From JAHECE01 sp963780675 (GTDB lineage Bacteria > Actinomycetota > Actinomycetes > Actinomycetales > JAHECE01), in assembly GCA_963780675.1 (NCBI GenBank), contig CAWACR010000010.1, positions 372,001-436,000 on the forward strand: 64,000 nt of DNA. The letters are read 5' to 3'. The position numbers and the translations under genes were made by a program. Below, one piece after another: positions 34,880 through 44,123 of the stretch. Numbering within the stretch: the first letter of the stretch is position 1; the number at the start of each line of letters is the position of its first letter. The notes under the pieces are model-generated. The model was not told the origin of the DNA. It was given only the letters and a program-made list of their open reading frames with translations, and searched no databases.

Positions 34880-35004
34880 GTCGCGTTCCTTCACCTCTCC
34901 GACCGCCGGCCGGCGATCGAAACGTCTGTCCAGTGTGTCCGGTATTCCAGCGGCCCACCGTCGGGCCGCCTCGGGCCCTTCCGTGTACGCGCTGACCTGC
35001 AGTC

Positions 35005-35820
35005 CTAGCCCGCCAGTCGGCGTCGCGCCTCGTCGAGCCGGGCGAGCGTCGTCGCGTCGACCACCTCGGAGCCGACCCTGACCCGGACACCGCCGATCAC
35101 GCGCTCGTCCACGCCCACGTTGACCTGGATCGCCCGTCCGTACGCGCGCTCCAGGATCGCCTGGAGTCGCTGCACTTGAGCCTCCGTCAGGGGCGCGGCG
35201 GCCGTCACCGTGGCGACGAGCCGTTTGCGGCGCTCCGCCGCCCGCTCGACGATCGCGTTGAGCGCACTCGTCATGCTGCGCGCCTGCAACGTGGCCGTCG
35301 ACCGCTCGACGAGCATCTCGGTCTCCGGAGAGACCCGCCCTCCGAAGAGGGCCTTCACCAGGGCGACGCGCTGGGCGATCGGCGCGTCGTTGTCCGAGAG
35401 CGCGAGCCGCAGCTCGCGCTCCGAGGCGAGGAGCCGGTCGATCCGGAAGAGCTCGTCCTCGACCGTCTCGAGCCGCCCCTGGGCCTGCGCCGCCGCGAGC
35501 ACCGAGTCGACCGCGAAGACCTCGAGGGCGTGAGCCAAGTTCTCGGGGCTCGACCAGCGCGCCCGTACGAGTCCTTCCACGAGGTCGAGGACCGGGCCTT
35601 CGACCTTGCCCCGGAACAACTGGTCGACCAGCGCGGCCTTGTCGTCACCGGTCCGCGACGGGTCGCTCAGCGAGCGCCGCAACGGGGACGAGCCCGAGAG
35701 CAGGTCGGACAGCGCGTACAGCTGCTCGCCGTAGACCCGGGCCCGCTCACCGGCAGTGGCGAGGACCGGCTCCCAGAGCTCGGCTGCCGCCTCGAAGGAT
35801 GCCTTGCTGGTCGCCCGCAT
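35005..35820 (-). CDS. atpH: ATP synthase delta subunit
   Basis: Peripheral-stalk subunit linking b to alpha3beta3. 271 residues, the length usual for actinobacterial delta (longer than the 177 of E. coli). The conserved C-terminal part has AAPLTEAQVQRLQAILERAYGRAIQVNVGVDERVIGGVRVRVGSEVVDATTLARLDEARRRL. Either ATG 35820 or the preceding GTG 35823 may be used; both overlap the atpF stop. A 125-base gap with a small hairpin (34951-34972) precedes atpA. Confidence 0.92.
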   Translation of the reverse strand: MRATSKASFEAAAELWEPVLATAGERARVYGEQLYALSDLLSGSSPLRRSLSDPSRTGDDKAALVDQLFRGKVEGPVLDLVEGLVRARWSSPENLAHALEVFAVDSVLAAAQAQGRLETVEDELFRIDRLLASERELRLALSDNDAPIAQRVALVKALFGGRVSPETEMLVERSTATLQARSMTSALNAIVERAAERRKRLVATVTAAAPLTEAQVQRLQAILERAYGRAIQVNVGVDERVIGGVRVRVGSEVVDATTLARLDEARRRLAG

Positions 35821-36407
35821 CACCGCTCCCGGTTGCCTGCGGAGGACGACACGTCGGCGTCGAGCTCATCGAGGAAGCGGTCGATCACCCGCGAGCGCCG
35901 GGCGTCGTCGAGCAGGGACTCGCCCACGATCCGCGAGGCGAGCTCGGTGGCGAGAGACCCGACCTCTGTGCGCAGCGAGACGATGGCGTGCTGACGCTCC
36001 GCCTCGATCTGACGCTTGGCGTTCTCGACGATCCGGTTCGCCTCGTCCTGGGCCCGCGCCCGGGAGTCCGCGACGATCTGGACCCCCTCGACCTGGGCGT
36101 CGTCACGGATCCGGGCGGCCTCCTGGCGCGCGTCGGCCAGCTCGCGCTTGTGCTCTTCGAGCGCCGCGTCCGCAGCCGCCTGGACCTCTTCGGCCCGCGC
36201 GATGCCGCCCTCGATCTTCGCCGTCCGCTCGTCGAGCACCTTCGTCAGGCCGGGCAGCAACTTCTTGTAGAAGTAGAACCCGATGATGACGATGCAGACG
36301 GTCGACCAGAAGATGTCGTAGCCCGCAGGGAGGAACGGGTTCTGGTTGGCCTCCTCGGCCGCGAGAACCTCGAAGCCCGCGATGCTCGCAGCGAGCAGCG
36401 GGCTCAT
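35820..36407 (-). CDS. atpF: ATP synthase b subunit
   Basis: 195 residues. Membrane helix (YDIFWSTVCIVIIGFYFYKKLLPGL, about 30-54) followed by a long charged coiled coil (TKVLDERTAKIEGGIARAEEVQAAADAALEEHKRELADARQEAARI) that forms the peripheral stalk. The ATG overlaps the atpE stop (ATGA). Confidence 0.95.
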   Translation of the reverse strand: MSPLLAASIAGFEVLAAEEANQNPFLPAGYDIFWSTVCIVIIGFYFYKKLLPGLTKVLDERTAKIEGGIARAEEVQAAADAALEEHKRELADARQEAARIRDDAQVEGVQIVADSRARAQDEANRIVENAKRQIEAERQHAIVSLRTEVGSLATELASRIVGESLLDDARRSRVIDRFLDELDADVSSSAGNRER

Positions 36408-36634
36408 GTGAAGAGGAACCCGGTCACCAGGCCGAGGAGGGCCAGCACCTCGACGAACGCGACACCGATGAACATGGTGGTGAACAGTCGGTTCGCGACC
36501 TCGGGCTGACGAGCCATGCCCTCGACCGTCTTGCCGATCAGGATGCCCAGGCCGATGCCCGGGCCGAGCGTGCCGAGACCGTAGCCGACGGTCGCGATGT
36601 TGCCGGTGAGCTCGGCGAGGTTGGTGGAGTCCAC
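36404..36634 (-). CDS. atpE: ATP synthase c subunit
   Basis: 76-residue c-ring subunit with two helices and the ARQPE loop (41-45). The ion-binding acid is E62 in AFVEVLALLG; the residues around it look like the proton-type ring and lack the Gln and Glu-Ser of sodium rings. GTG at 36634 follows GGAAGGAAA. Confidence 0.95.
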   Translation of the reverse strand: MDSTNLAELTGNIATVGYGLGTLGPGIGLGILIGKTVEGMARQPEVANRLFTTMFIGVAFVEVLALLGLVTGFLFT

Positions 36635-36714
36635 TGCCAGTTTCCTTCCGTTGGGCGCCCGGTGGAGGCGTCGCGTGGGGGTTGTGGTGCGTTCGGTGCA
36701 GCGCAGGCGAGGGG

Positions 36715-37519
36715 CTAGTGCTCCTCCTCCAGCGCCATGTTCAGGTAGACCGCCGTCAGCAGGGTGAAGATGTAGGCCTGCAGAACGGCGACGAGGATCT
36801 CGAAGAGGGTGACGCCGAAACCGGCGACGAACGTCAGGCCGGCGGTCAGCTTGATCGCACCGCCGCCCTCGAGCAGGAGGAACGACGTCGCGGAGAAGCA
36901 CAGGACGAGCATCAGGTGCCCGGCCATCATGTTCGCGAGCAGCCGGAGCGCCAGGGTGACGGGGCGGAAGATGAAGACCTGGAGGAACTCGATCGGCGTG
37001 ATCAGCACGTACATGTACCAGGGCACGCCCGGCGGGAACAGGCTCGCCTTGAGGTAGCCGCCGACGCCGTGCTTGGCCACGCCGGCGTACGAGGTAGGTG
37101 CACGTAGACCCACAGTGCGAACATCAGCGGAAGCCCGATCACGGACGTGCCCGCGATGTTGAGCAGAGGGATGATGCCGGCGATGTTCATGGCGAACACG
37201 CCGAAGAAGATGACGCTGAGCATCGTGGCGTAGCGGCTTGCGCGTTGTGCCCGAGGATCTGCTCCCCGATCTGCACCCGAACGAACTCCAGGGCCATCTC
37301 GGCCAGGTTCTGCGCACGGCCGGGGACGAGCTTCGCCTTCCGGGTGGCCAGCGAGAACAGCAGGATCAGCACCGCCGTCATCACGAGGCGGACGAACATG
37401 ATCCTGTTGAACTCGTAGAACGTCCCTTCGCCGAAGATCGCGGGCGGGAAGAACTCCGAGATGGTCGGGACATGGAACCCGCCGCTCTCCTCACCCTCGG
37501 ACGCGGCCGCAAGAATCAT
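36715..37519 (-). CDS. atpB: ATP synthase a subunit, two frameshifts
   Basis: Membrane stator subunit with the proton half-channels. N-terminal part: GFHVPTISEFFPPAIFGEGTFYEFNRIMFVRLVMTAVLILLFSLATRKAKLVPGRAQNLAEMALEFVRVQIGEQILG; middle: MLSVIFFGVFAMNIAGIIPLLNIAGTSVIGLPLMFALWVYV; end: GGYLKASLFPPGVPWYMYVLITPIEFLQVFIFRPVTLALRLLANMMAGHL (with the essential Arg in LALRLLANMMAGH). The pieces are in three frames, with breaks near 37237 and 37100. ATG 37519 is used; an upstream GTG is possible. Confidence 0.88.
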
Positions 37520-37648
37520 CGGGAGCGTGGACAGTGTTTCACCCCCGGGGTCAGGTGCTCGGGACACAGGTTGGACAGAGGAGGGCGACGCCTCGTCGGG
37601 CCGCCACGTGGGAAGACGGGGTGAGCCTAACGCACTCGGACCTTCGTC

Positions 37649-38080
37649 CTAGGCCGGTCCCGCATTCGGGATGCGTGCGGTGACGACGGCGCGCACGTCG
37701 ATCGCCATCGAGGTCAGCACCACCGCGAACAGCACCCCGGCGAAGACGTACTTGTCGTAGAACGTCAGGTCCTGGATGACCGCGAGCAGCACGACGACGA
37801 CGATCATCTTCACGAGCCAGGCCCCCAGGATCACCCCGGCGAGCACCGCGAGGGGCCGGTGGAGCGCGACGAGCATGCTGAGCGCCGTGGTCCCGCAGAA
37901 GACGAGAGCGACGACGACGCCGAGCAGGGCTCCGTAGAGCCCTTCCGTCCCGGCCACGAGATATCCGATCCCCACGCCGAGCAGCGCGATGACGGCGGTC
38001 GCGATCAGCAGCTCGCGCAGCACGCGCTCGAAGATCCGGCGCATCGGGTCCACGGCGCCGTCGGGGGGTCGGACGGTCAT
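37649..38080 (-). CDS. AtpI-like membrane protein
   Basis: 143 residues with four hydrophobic segments (about 24-45, 48-68, 78-103, 110-130). Size, topology and position just before atpB fit the accessory AtpI-type protein that helps c-ring assembly, though sequence is poorly conserved. ATG at 38080 overlaps the upstream stop (ATGA). Confidence 0.72.
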   Translation of the reverse strand: MTVRPPDGAVDPMRRIFERVLRELLIATAVIALLGVGIGYLVAGTEGLYGALLGVVVALVFCGTTALSMLVALHRPLAVLAGVILGAWLVKMIVVVVLLAVIQDLTFYDKYVFAGVLFAVVLTSMAIDVRAVVTARIPNAGPA

Positions 38081-39267
38081 CGAGAGGTCTCCTTGGTGTC
38101 GAGGACGTCCCGCTCGGGGATCGCCGGGGACTCGGGGATCGCCGGGGACTCGGGGATCGCCGGGGACTCGGGAATCGCCGGGGCCTCGGGACGCCGCCAG
38201 CGCACCGTGACGAGAGCGGCGAGCAGCATCCCCAGCCCGACCCCGACGAGCACCGCGGTCGTGGAGAAGACGGCCAGCGCGGCGGCCCCGAAGGCGAACA
38301 CCGCCGTCCACATGTACATGATCAGCACGGCGCGCCGGTGCGAGTGCCCGAGGCCGAGGAGCCGGTGGTGCATGTGCAGCCGGTCGGGATGGAACGGCGA
38401 CTTGCCTGCCTTCACCCGGCGGAGCACGGCCAGCGTCATGTCGAGGAGCGGGAGCAGGAGGACGGCGATCGGCAGGACGATCGGCAGGAAGGCCGGGAAG
38501 GCCTCCCGTCGGGTCTGCTCGCCCAGCCCCACCTGACCCGTGACCACGATCGCCGCCGCCGCGACCGTGAGGCCGAGGAGCATCGCCCCGGAGTCGCCCA
38601 TGAAGATCCGGGCGGGGAAGAAGTTGTGCGGGAGGAATCCCAGGCACATGCCCACGAGCACGGCCGTCACCAGGGTGGCCAGGTTGGAGTAGTCCCCCGG
38701 GCTGGCGTCGCGGGTGAGCAGGTACGTGTACGCGAAGAAGCCCAGCCCGCCGATGGCGATGAGGCCGGCGGCCAGGCCGTCGAGCCCGTCGACGAAGTTC
38801 ACGGCGTTGATGCACACGACGACGACGACGATCGTCGCCACCAGGGACAGCCGGCTCGAGCCGATGGTGAGGCCGAACAGCGGGAACGAGATGAGCTGGA
38901 CCCCGCTCCAGGCCATCACGCCCGCGGCCAGCACCTGACCTGCGAGCTTCGTCATCCAGTCGAGGTCCCAGATGTCGTCGGCCACGCCCAGCAGGCAGAC
39001 CAGCGTCGCGCCGGCCACGATCCCGAGAGCCTGCCGCGGTTGGGCGAACACGCCCGAGAGGAACGGCATCTGCGCGGCGAACGTCATGGCGACGACGAGC
39101 CCCGCCCACATCGCCACCCCGCCGAGGCGCGGCGTGGGGACGGTGTGCACGTCACGCTCACGGACCGGCGTCGTCGCCCCCGCGACCCGCGCAAGCTCAC
39201 GGGCGAGCGGGGTGGCCAGGAAGGTGACCGCGGTGGCGATCAGCATGACGAGCAGGTAAGCCCTCAC
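38077..39267 (-). CDS. MraY/WecA-family glycosyl-phosphate transferase
   Basis: Polyprenyl-phosphate sugar-1-phosphate transferase of the WecA/TagO branch (396 residues), which starts teichoic-acid, arabinogalactan or exopolysaccharide synthesis at the membrane. Motifs: TPRLGGVAMW (about 44-53), GVADDIWDLDW (DDxxD, about 94-104), CINAVNFVDGLDGLAAG, ARIFMGDSGAMLLG and the WecA-type PDRLHMHHRLLGLGHSHRRA histidine block, with ten or so membrane segments. The C-terminus has four PAIPES repeats from an 18-bp DNA unit. GTG at 39267 overlaps the tsaC stop (GTGA). Confidence 0.88.
   Translation of the reverse strand: MRAYLLVMLIATAVTFLATPLARELARVAGATTPVRERDVHTVPTPRLGGVAMWAGLVVAMTFAAQMPFLSGVFAQPRQALGIVAGATLVCLLGVADDIWDLDWMTKLAGQVLAAGVMAWSGVQLISFPLFGLTIGSSRLSLVATIVVVVVCINAVNFVDGLDGLAAGLIAIGGLGFFAYTYLLTRDASPGDYSNLATLVTAVLVGMCLGFLPHNFFPARIFMGDSGAMLLGLTVAAAAIVVTGQVGLGEQTRREAFPAFLPIVLPIAVLLLPLLDMTLAVLRRVKAGKSPFHPDRLHMHHRLLGLGHSHRRAVLIMYMWTAVFAFGAAALAVFSTTAVLVGVGLGMLLAALVTVRWRRPEAPAIPESPAIPESPAIPESPAIPERDVLDTKETSR
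38113..38184 (-). repeat. 18-bp in-frame tandem repeat, four copies
   Basis: Units at 38113-38130, 38131-38148, 38149-38166 and 38167-38184 (the last with two changes) encode PAIPES repeats at the cytoplasmic C-terminus of the WecA-like enzyme. Confidence 0.9.
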
Positions 39268-39923
39268 GCAGGCGCCTCGCCCCGCACATCGAGGAGGCCG
39301 GGGACCACGTGTCGCAGCTCGTCGAGGCCGATCGCACCCTCGCGGACCACGCGCAGGACCCCGCTCGTGGCGTCGACGATGGTCGACGCCGTCCCTCCCG
39401 GCACGGGCCCGCCGTCGAGGTAGACCGCCACGGCCGGGCCGAGCTGGACCGCGGCCTCGGTCACCGTGAGGGCGGCCGGCTGCCCCGTGAGGTTGGCGCT
39501 CGTCACGGCGAGCGGGCCGGTGCGCCTCAGGAGGGCGAGCGCGCACCGGGAGTCGGGGATCCGGAGGGCGACCGTCCCCCGCGTCTCACCGAGGTCCCAC
39601 GCGAGCGAGGGCTGGGCCCGGCAGATCACGGTGAGGCCACCCGGCCAGAAGGCTGCGACGAGGTCGCGGACGGCGTCGGGCACGTCGGTCGCGAGCCCGT
39701 CGAGGGTGCGCACGTCGGGGATCAGGACGGGCGGGGGCATCTGCCGCCCACGCCCCTTGGCCGCGAGGAGGCGCACCACCGCGGCCGGGTCGAACGCGTC
39801 CGCGCCCACCCCGTAGACCGTGTCGGTGGGCAGGACGACGAGCTCGCCGCGGGAGATCGCGCCCGCCGCCGCGTCGATCCCTGGCCCGCTCGTCTCGGGG
39901 TCACGGCAGTCGAACAGGCTCAC
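39264..39923 (-). CDS. tsaC: L-threonylcarbamoyladenylate synthase (Sua5/YwlC/TsaC)
   Basis: Makes threonylcarbamoyl-AMP for the t6A37 tRNA modification. 219 residues: SRGELVVLPTDTVYGVGADAFDP (YrdC signature), AAKGRGRQMPPPVLI, FWPGGLTVICRA, VALRIPDSRCALALLRRTGPLAVTSANLTGQPA and STIVDATSGVLRVVREGAI. GTG at 39923 begins the conserved region. It normally follows prmC; here two plus-strand genes lie between them. Confidence 0.93.
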   Translation of the reverse strand: MSLFDCRDPETSGPGIDAAAGAISRGELVVLPTDTVYGVGADAFDPAAVVRLLAAKGRGRQMPPPVLIPDVRTLDGLATDVPDAVRDLVAAFWPGGLTVICRAQPSLAWDLGETRGTVALRIPDSRCALALLRRTGPLAVTSANLTGQPAALTVTEAAVQLGPAVAVYLDGGPVPGGTASTIVDATSGVLRVVREGAIGLDELRHVVPGLLDVRGEAPA

Positions 39924-39962
39924 GCGGGCGAGTGTGTCACGAGCGGGGCCCGCACACGTGAC

Positions 39963-40343
39963 ATGCTCGCCCACACCGTGAGCCCGAACCCGCCCGCCCC
40001 GTCCGTCCGTGGCCCCTCCGTGCGCAGGTGGGCGGCCTTCGCCGTGGCGATCGCCGTCAATCTGGTCGTCCTTTTCGCGCCGAGCCCCGACGTGCCCGGC
40101 GGCGGCGTCCCCGGCCTGGACAAGGTGGTCCACGTCGCCGTCTTCGCGGCCCTCACCGTCACCGGGCTGCGCGCCGGCCTGCGGGCTCGCTGGTTCGTCC
40201 CCGTCGTCCTGGCCCACGCCGTCCTGAGCGAGCTGGTCCAGGCGGTTGTCCTGCCCGAGCGCTCCGGTGATCCCTGGGACGTCCTGGCCGACGTCGTCGG
40301 CGTGGCGCTCGGGTACGCGGCCTTCCGCCGCGCGGCCGGCTGA
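39963..40343 (+). CDS. VanZ-like membrane protein
   Basis: 126 residues with four hydrophobic segments. LDKVVHVAVFAALTV (H about 57-58) and LSELVQAVVLPERSGDPWDVLADVVGVALG carry the VanZ-family His and Glu/Gln pattern. The VanZ family includes teicoplanin-resistance proteins but most members have no tested role. It diverges from tsaC and precedes the beta-CASP nuclease gene by 91 bases. GTG 39978 is an alternative start. Confidence 0.8.
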   Translation: MLAHTVSPNPPAPSVRGPSVRRWAAFAVAIAVNLVVLFAPSPDVPGGGVPGLDKVVHVAVFAALTVTGLRAGLRARWFVPVVLAHAVLSELVQAVVLPERSGDPWDVLADVVGVALGYAAFRRAAG

Positions 40344-40434
40344 GCGCGGCCGGCTGAGCGCCGACCGGCGAATCCCGGACTCCTCGACGCGCGGATCGGC
40401 TGCACCGGGCGGACACCGGGGCGAGGCTTGGGGC

Positions 40435-41853
40435 ATGACCCACCAGACCCGGCCACGTCCGCCCCTCCCGGCAGCCCTGACGTTCCTCGGCGGGGCCGAG
40501 ACCGTGACGGGCAGCAAGTTCCTGCTGGAGTCCGGCGGCACGCAGGTACTCGTCGATTGCGGGCTGTTCCAGGGCCGTCGCGAGCTGCGGCGTCGGAACT
40601 GGGAGGCGTTCCCGGTGCCCGCCGCCGAGATCGACGCCGTGCTGCTCACCCACGCCCATCTCGACCACTGCGGCTACCTGCCTGCCCTGTACCGCAAGGG
40701 CTTCCGCGGCCGCGTGCTGTGCACCGCGAGCACCCGGGCTCTCGCCGAGATCGTCCTGCGCGACTCCGCAAAGCTGCAGGAGGAGGACGCGCGGTACGCA
40801 CGCGAGCACGGCACGTCGCGGCACCGCCCGCCGAAGGCCCTGTACGAGACCGAGGACGTCGAGGGCCTCCTGCCCCTCATCGAGCCGGTCCCGTTCGGGG
40901 AATGGACCCCGGTCGCGGGGTCGCTCAGGGCGCGCTTCGATCCCGCCGGCCACATCCTCGGCTCCGCGTTCGTGCGCGTGGACGACGGCGCGGCGACCGT
41001 GGTCTTCAGCGGCGACCTGGGCAGAGGACGGCATCCGCTCCTCGTGCCGCCCGCACCGCTCGGGCGGGCGGACGTGGTGGTCGTCGAGTCCACCTACGGC
41101 AACCGCGTCCACCCGCCGCGCGACCCGGCCCGCCTCGCCGCCCTCATCCGGGGGGCGCTGGAGCGGGGCGGCACCGTGCTCATCCCCGCGTTCGCGATCG
41201 ACCGCACGGAGCTGCTGCTGGTGGAGCTGGGCGCCCTCATGGCCTCGGGCGCACTGCCGAGCGTTCCGGTGCTCGTCGACAGCCCGATGGCCCTCCGAGC
41301 GCTCGAGGTCTACCGGCGGGCCCTGGCGACCGGCGGGGAGGACGTCGTCGAGGGCGTGCGGGACGTCCAGCGCCTCTACCCGCCCACCCTGCGGGAGCTC
41401 GTGACCGCGGAGGAGTCCATGGAGGCCACCCACCCGAGGCAACCCAGCATCGTCGTCTCCGCCTCGGGCATGGCCAGCGGCGGGCGGGTGGTGCACCATC
41501 TCGCCGCGATGCTCCCGGACGAGCGCAACCTCGTCCTCCTCGTCGGATATCAGGCCCCCGGCACCCGGGGCGCCGACCTCCTCGAGGGTGCGCCGACCGT
41601 CAAGTGCTACGGGGAGTACGTCCCCGTCCGGGCGGAGGTCGCCCAGGTGCGCTGGCTGTCCGTGCACGCCGACGCCGACGAGCTCGTCGCGTGGTTGGGC
41701 ACCGCGGAGGGGACGCCGAGGGCGGCCTACGTGGTGCACGGGGAACCCGAGGCGTCCGAGTCGCTCGCGGCGCGGATGCGCGCCGAGCTCGGCTGGCTCA
41801 CGGTCGTCCCGCGCGAGGACGAGCGCGTGCTCGTGCTGCCCGCCCGGCGCTGA
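40435..41853 (+). CDS. Metallo-beta-lactamase/beta-CASP RNA nuclease
   Basis: Predicted zinc-dependent RNA-processing nuclease of the CPSF73/TTHA0252-like group, 472 residues. Motifs in order: GAETVTGSKFLLESGGTQVLVDCGLFQG, THAHLDHCGYLP (HxHxDH), FDPAGHILGSAFV, FSGDLGRGRHPL, VVVESTYGNRVH (beta-CASP motif A), IPAFAIDRTELLL, SPMALRALEVYR, SASGMASGGRVVHHLA and VHADADELVAWL (motif B/C His). It would be an endo- or 5' exonuclease on RNA; it is not RNase J (different length and motif spacing). ATG 40435. Confidence 0.9.
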   Translation: MTHQTRPRPPLPAALTFLGGAETVTGSKFLLESGGTQVLVDCGLFQGRRELRRRNWEAFPVPAAEIDAVLLTHAHLDHCGYLPALYRKGFRGRVLCTASTRALAEIVLRDSAKLQEEDARYAREHGTSRHRPPKALYETEDVEGLLPLIEPVPFGEWTPVAGSLRARFDPAGHILGSAFVRVDDGAATVVFSGDLGRGRHPLLVPPAPLGRADVVVVESTYGNRVHPPRDPARLAALIRGALERGGTVLIPAFAIDRTELLLVELGALMASGALPSVPVLVDSPMALRALEVYRRALATGGEDVVEGVRDVQRLYPPTLRELVTAEESMEATHPRQPSIVVSASGMASGGRVVHHLAAMLPDERNLVLLVGYQAPGTRGADLLEGAPTVKCYGEYVPVRAEVAQVRWLSVHADADELVAWLGTAEGTPRAAYVVHGEPEASESLAARMRAELGWLTVVPREDERVLVLPARR

Positions 41854-41902
41854 GCCGCGACGGCCGCGCCCGCCGGGGTCTGCGGCCGGAGAGCGCTCCG
41901 CC

Positions 41903-42877
41903 TCAGCCCAGCCGGCGCGCCGTCACCATCCGGTCGCGCCCGGTCAGGTCGACGCTCGTCGTCGCCGGCCCGAAGGCCCCCGTCGCGGCGACCGCGTCGC
42001 GCACGGCCGCGGCCTGGACCTCGGCGTGCTCCATGACGAGCAGTCCACCCGGGCGCAGTAGGCGCGCGGCGGTGGCGACGACGGCGCGGGGGACGTCGAG
42101 CCCGTCCGCGCCACCTCCGTAGAGGGCCAGGTCCGGGTCGTGGTCCCGGACCTCCGGGTCCTGCGGGACGGCGTCGGGCGGGATGTACGGGGGGTTGGAG
42201 ACGACGACGTCGACGGCGCCGGCCAGGTCGGCGAACGCGGTGGCGGCGTCGCCTCGGCGCAGGTCGAGCGGGTGGGCGAGGGGCCCGGCCGCGGCCACGT
42301 TCGAGCGGGCCGTCCCGACGGCGCGTTCCGACAGCTCGACCGCGTGCACCCACGCCGCCGGCACCTCGGTCGCCACGGCCAGGGCGATCGCGCCGGAGCC
42401 CGTGCAGAGGTCGACGACGACGGGTTCCCCACCCTTGGCGACGAGCCGCGCCGCCTCCTCGATCGCCACGCCGGCGACGACCTCGGTCTCGGGTCGGACG
42501 ACGAACGTCCCGGGTGCGGAGAGCAGCCGCAGGTGCCGGAACGCCATCCGGCCGACGATGTGCTGCAACGGCTCGCGGCGCCGTCGTCGCTCCACCAAGG
42601 CGGCGTACCGCGTGAGGAACGCGGCGTCGGCGGGCGGGGCGACGGCCAGGACGAGGGAGTCGACGCCGAGCGCGTGCGCGGCGAGCGCGAGGGCGTCGAC
42701 CCGGGGCGAGGCGACGCCGGCCTCCGCGAGCACGCGGGCGGCGCCGTCGACGGCGGAGCGCATGCTCACGACCCGGTCCACGCCACGCCCGTCGCCTTCG
42801 ACCATGTGGTCGGTCGGCAATTCGGGCCGGAGGGGACCGCCGACGGCGTGTTCTCCAGGAGGAGGTGAGGCGGTCAC
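41903..42877 (-). CDS. prmC: Release-factor glutamine methyltransferase PrmC
   Basis: Methylates the GGQ glutamine of RF1 and RF2. SAM-binding VVDLCTGSGAIALAVA and catalytic SNPPYIPPDAVPQDPEV, plus the N-terminal recognition region (RREPLQHIVGRMAFRHLRL) are clear. The GTG at 42877 gives a 324-residue protein; a start at MRSAVDGAARVLAEAG (about residue 39) would match the usual 280-290 length better. It is 16 bases after prfA, as expected for a functional pair. Confidence 0.92.
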   Translation of the reverse strand: MTASPPPGEHAVGGPLRPELPTDHMVEGDGRGVDRVVSMRSAVDGAARVLAEAGVASPRVDALALAAHALGVDSLVLAVAPPADAAFLTRYAALVERRRRREPLQHIVGRMAFRHLRLLSAPGTFVVRPETEVVAGVAIEEAARLVAKGGEPVVVDLCTGSGAIALAVATEVPAAWVHAVELSERAVGTARSNVAAAGPLAHPLDLRRGDAATAFADLAGAVDVVVSNPPYIPPDAVPQDPEVRDHDPDLALYGGGADGLDVPRAVVATAARLLRPGGLLVMEHAEVQAAAVRDAVAATGAFGPATTSVDLTGRDRMVTARRLG

Positions 42878-42893
42878 CGCAGGCCGCCGGCGG

Positions 42894-44003
42894 TCACCGG
42901 CGGTCGCCGGCGGCTGCGAGCCGCGCTGCCGCGTCCATCTCGATCGCGGAGGCGACCACGGGGCCGAGGTCGCCCCCCAGGACGGCGTCGAGGTTGTAGG
43001 CCTTGTAGCCGGTGCGGTGGTCGGCGATGCGGTTCTCGGGGAAGTTGTAGGTGCGGATCCGCTCGGAGCGGTCGACCGTGCGGACCTGGGACCGGCGCAT
43101 GTCGGAGGCCGCGGCCTCCGCCGCCTCCTGCCGCGCCGCGAGCAGGCGGGCGCGCAGGATCCGCAGGGCCTGTTCCTTGTTCTGCAGCTGGGACTTCTCG
43201 TTCTGGCACGAGACGACGATGCCGGTGGGCAGGTGGGTGATGCGCACCGCGGAGTCGGTCGTGTTGACGGACTGCCCGCCGGGGCCGGACGAGCGGAAGA
43301 CGTCGATGCGCAGGTCGTTCGGGTCGATCTCGACCTCGCCGGCGTCCTCGACCTCGGGGAAGACCAGCACGCCGGCCGCGGAGGTGTGGATGCGGCCCTG
43401 CGACTCGGTGACCGGGACGCGCTGCACGCGGTGGACGCCGCCCTCGTACTTCAGGTGGGCCCACACGCCGGCACCGGGGTCGGCGCCGCCCGAGCCCCGG
43501 CGCTTGATGGCGACCGAGACGTCCTTGTAGCCGCCGAGGTCGGACTCCGTGGCATCCAGCACCTGCGCGGACCAGCCCTGCCGCTCGGCGTAGCGCAGGT
43601 ACATGCGCAGCAGGTCGCCGGCGAAGAGCGCCGACTCCTCGCCGCCCTCCCCCGCCTTGATCTCCAGGATCACGTCGCGCGCGTCGTCGGGGTCGCGCGG
43701 GATGAGCACGCGGCGCAGGTGCTCGCGCGCCGCGTCCTCAGCTGCACGGAACTGCTCGAGCTCGTCGGCCATCTCCGCGGCGGCGGCGGCATCGGCCCCG
43801 GCGAGCTCCTCGGCCGCCTCGACGTCCTCGGCGGCGGAGCGCCACGCCCGGTACGCGGCAACCACCGACCCGAGCTCGGCGTACCGCCGGCCCAGGGTGC
43901 GCGCCCGGGCCGCGTCCGCGTGGACCGCCGGGTCCGACAGCGCTCCCTCGATCTCACGGTGCTCGGCGAGAAGGGTCTCGACCGCGGCGAACTCCCCGCT
44001 CAT
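42894..44003 (-). CDS. prfA: Peptide chain release factor 1
   Basis: Reads UAG and UAA. 369 residues with the RF1 tripeptide PVT in VHRVQRVPVTESQGRIHTSAA and catalytic GGQ in RSSGPGGQSVNTTDSAVRITH; C-terminal ERIRTYNFPENRIADHRTGYKAYNLDAVLGGDL is characteristic. It is followed by prmC. Confidence 0.97.
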   Translation of the reverse strand: MSGEFAAVETLLAEHREIEGALSDPAVHADAARARTLGRRYAELGSVVAAYRAWRSAAEDVEAAEELAGADAAAAAEMADELEQFRAAEDAAREHLRRVLIPRDPDDARDVILEIKAGEGGEESALFAGDLLRMYLRYAERQGWSAQVLDATESDLGGYKDVSVAIKRRGSGGADPGAGVWAHLKYEGGVHRVQRVPVTESQGRIHTSAAGVLVFPEVEDAGEVEIDPNDLRIDVFRSSGPGGQSVNTTDSAVRITHLPTGIVVSCQNEKSQLQNKEQALRILRARLLAARQEAAEAAASDMRRSQVRTVDRSERIRTYNFPENRIADHRTGYKAYNLDAVLGGDLGPVVASAIEMDAAARLAAAGDRR

Positions 44004-44069
44004 GCGACCCCTCCCTGCGTGTGCGCGGGCACCTGCGGGTGCGCGGGCGCGTCGTCGTGGACAGACGAC

Positions 44070-44115
44070 AGCGCCGGCGTCCGATGCGGGGTTGCCGCGG
44101 CAGGACGCCGGCGCT
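44070..44115 (-). terminator. 13-bp hairpin after rpmE
   Basis: Arms 44070-44082 and 44103-44115 are perfect complements with a 20-base loop, just after the rpmE stop (44124) and before prfA. It could end or attenuate the ribosomal-protein transcript. Confidence 0.6.
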
Positions 44116-44123
44116 GCGAGGCG

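Noticed and set aside
40159..41739. Long open frame on the minus strand opposite the beta-CASP nuclease
   Set aside because: It is a high-GC antisense shadow: composition-driven, no family motifs, and fully inside a well-supported gene.
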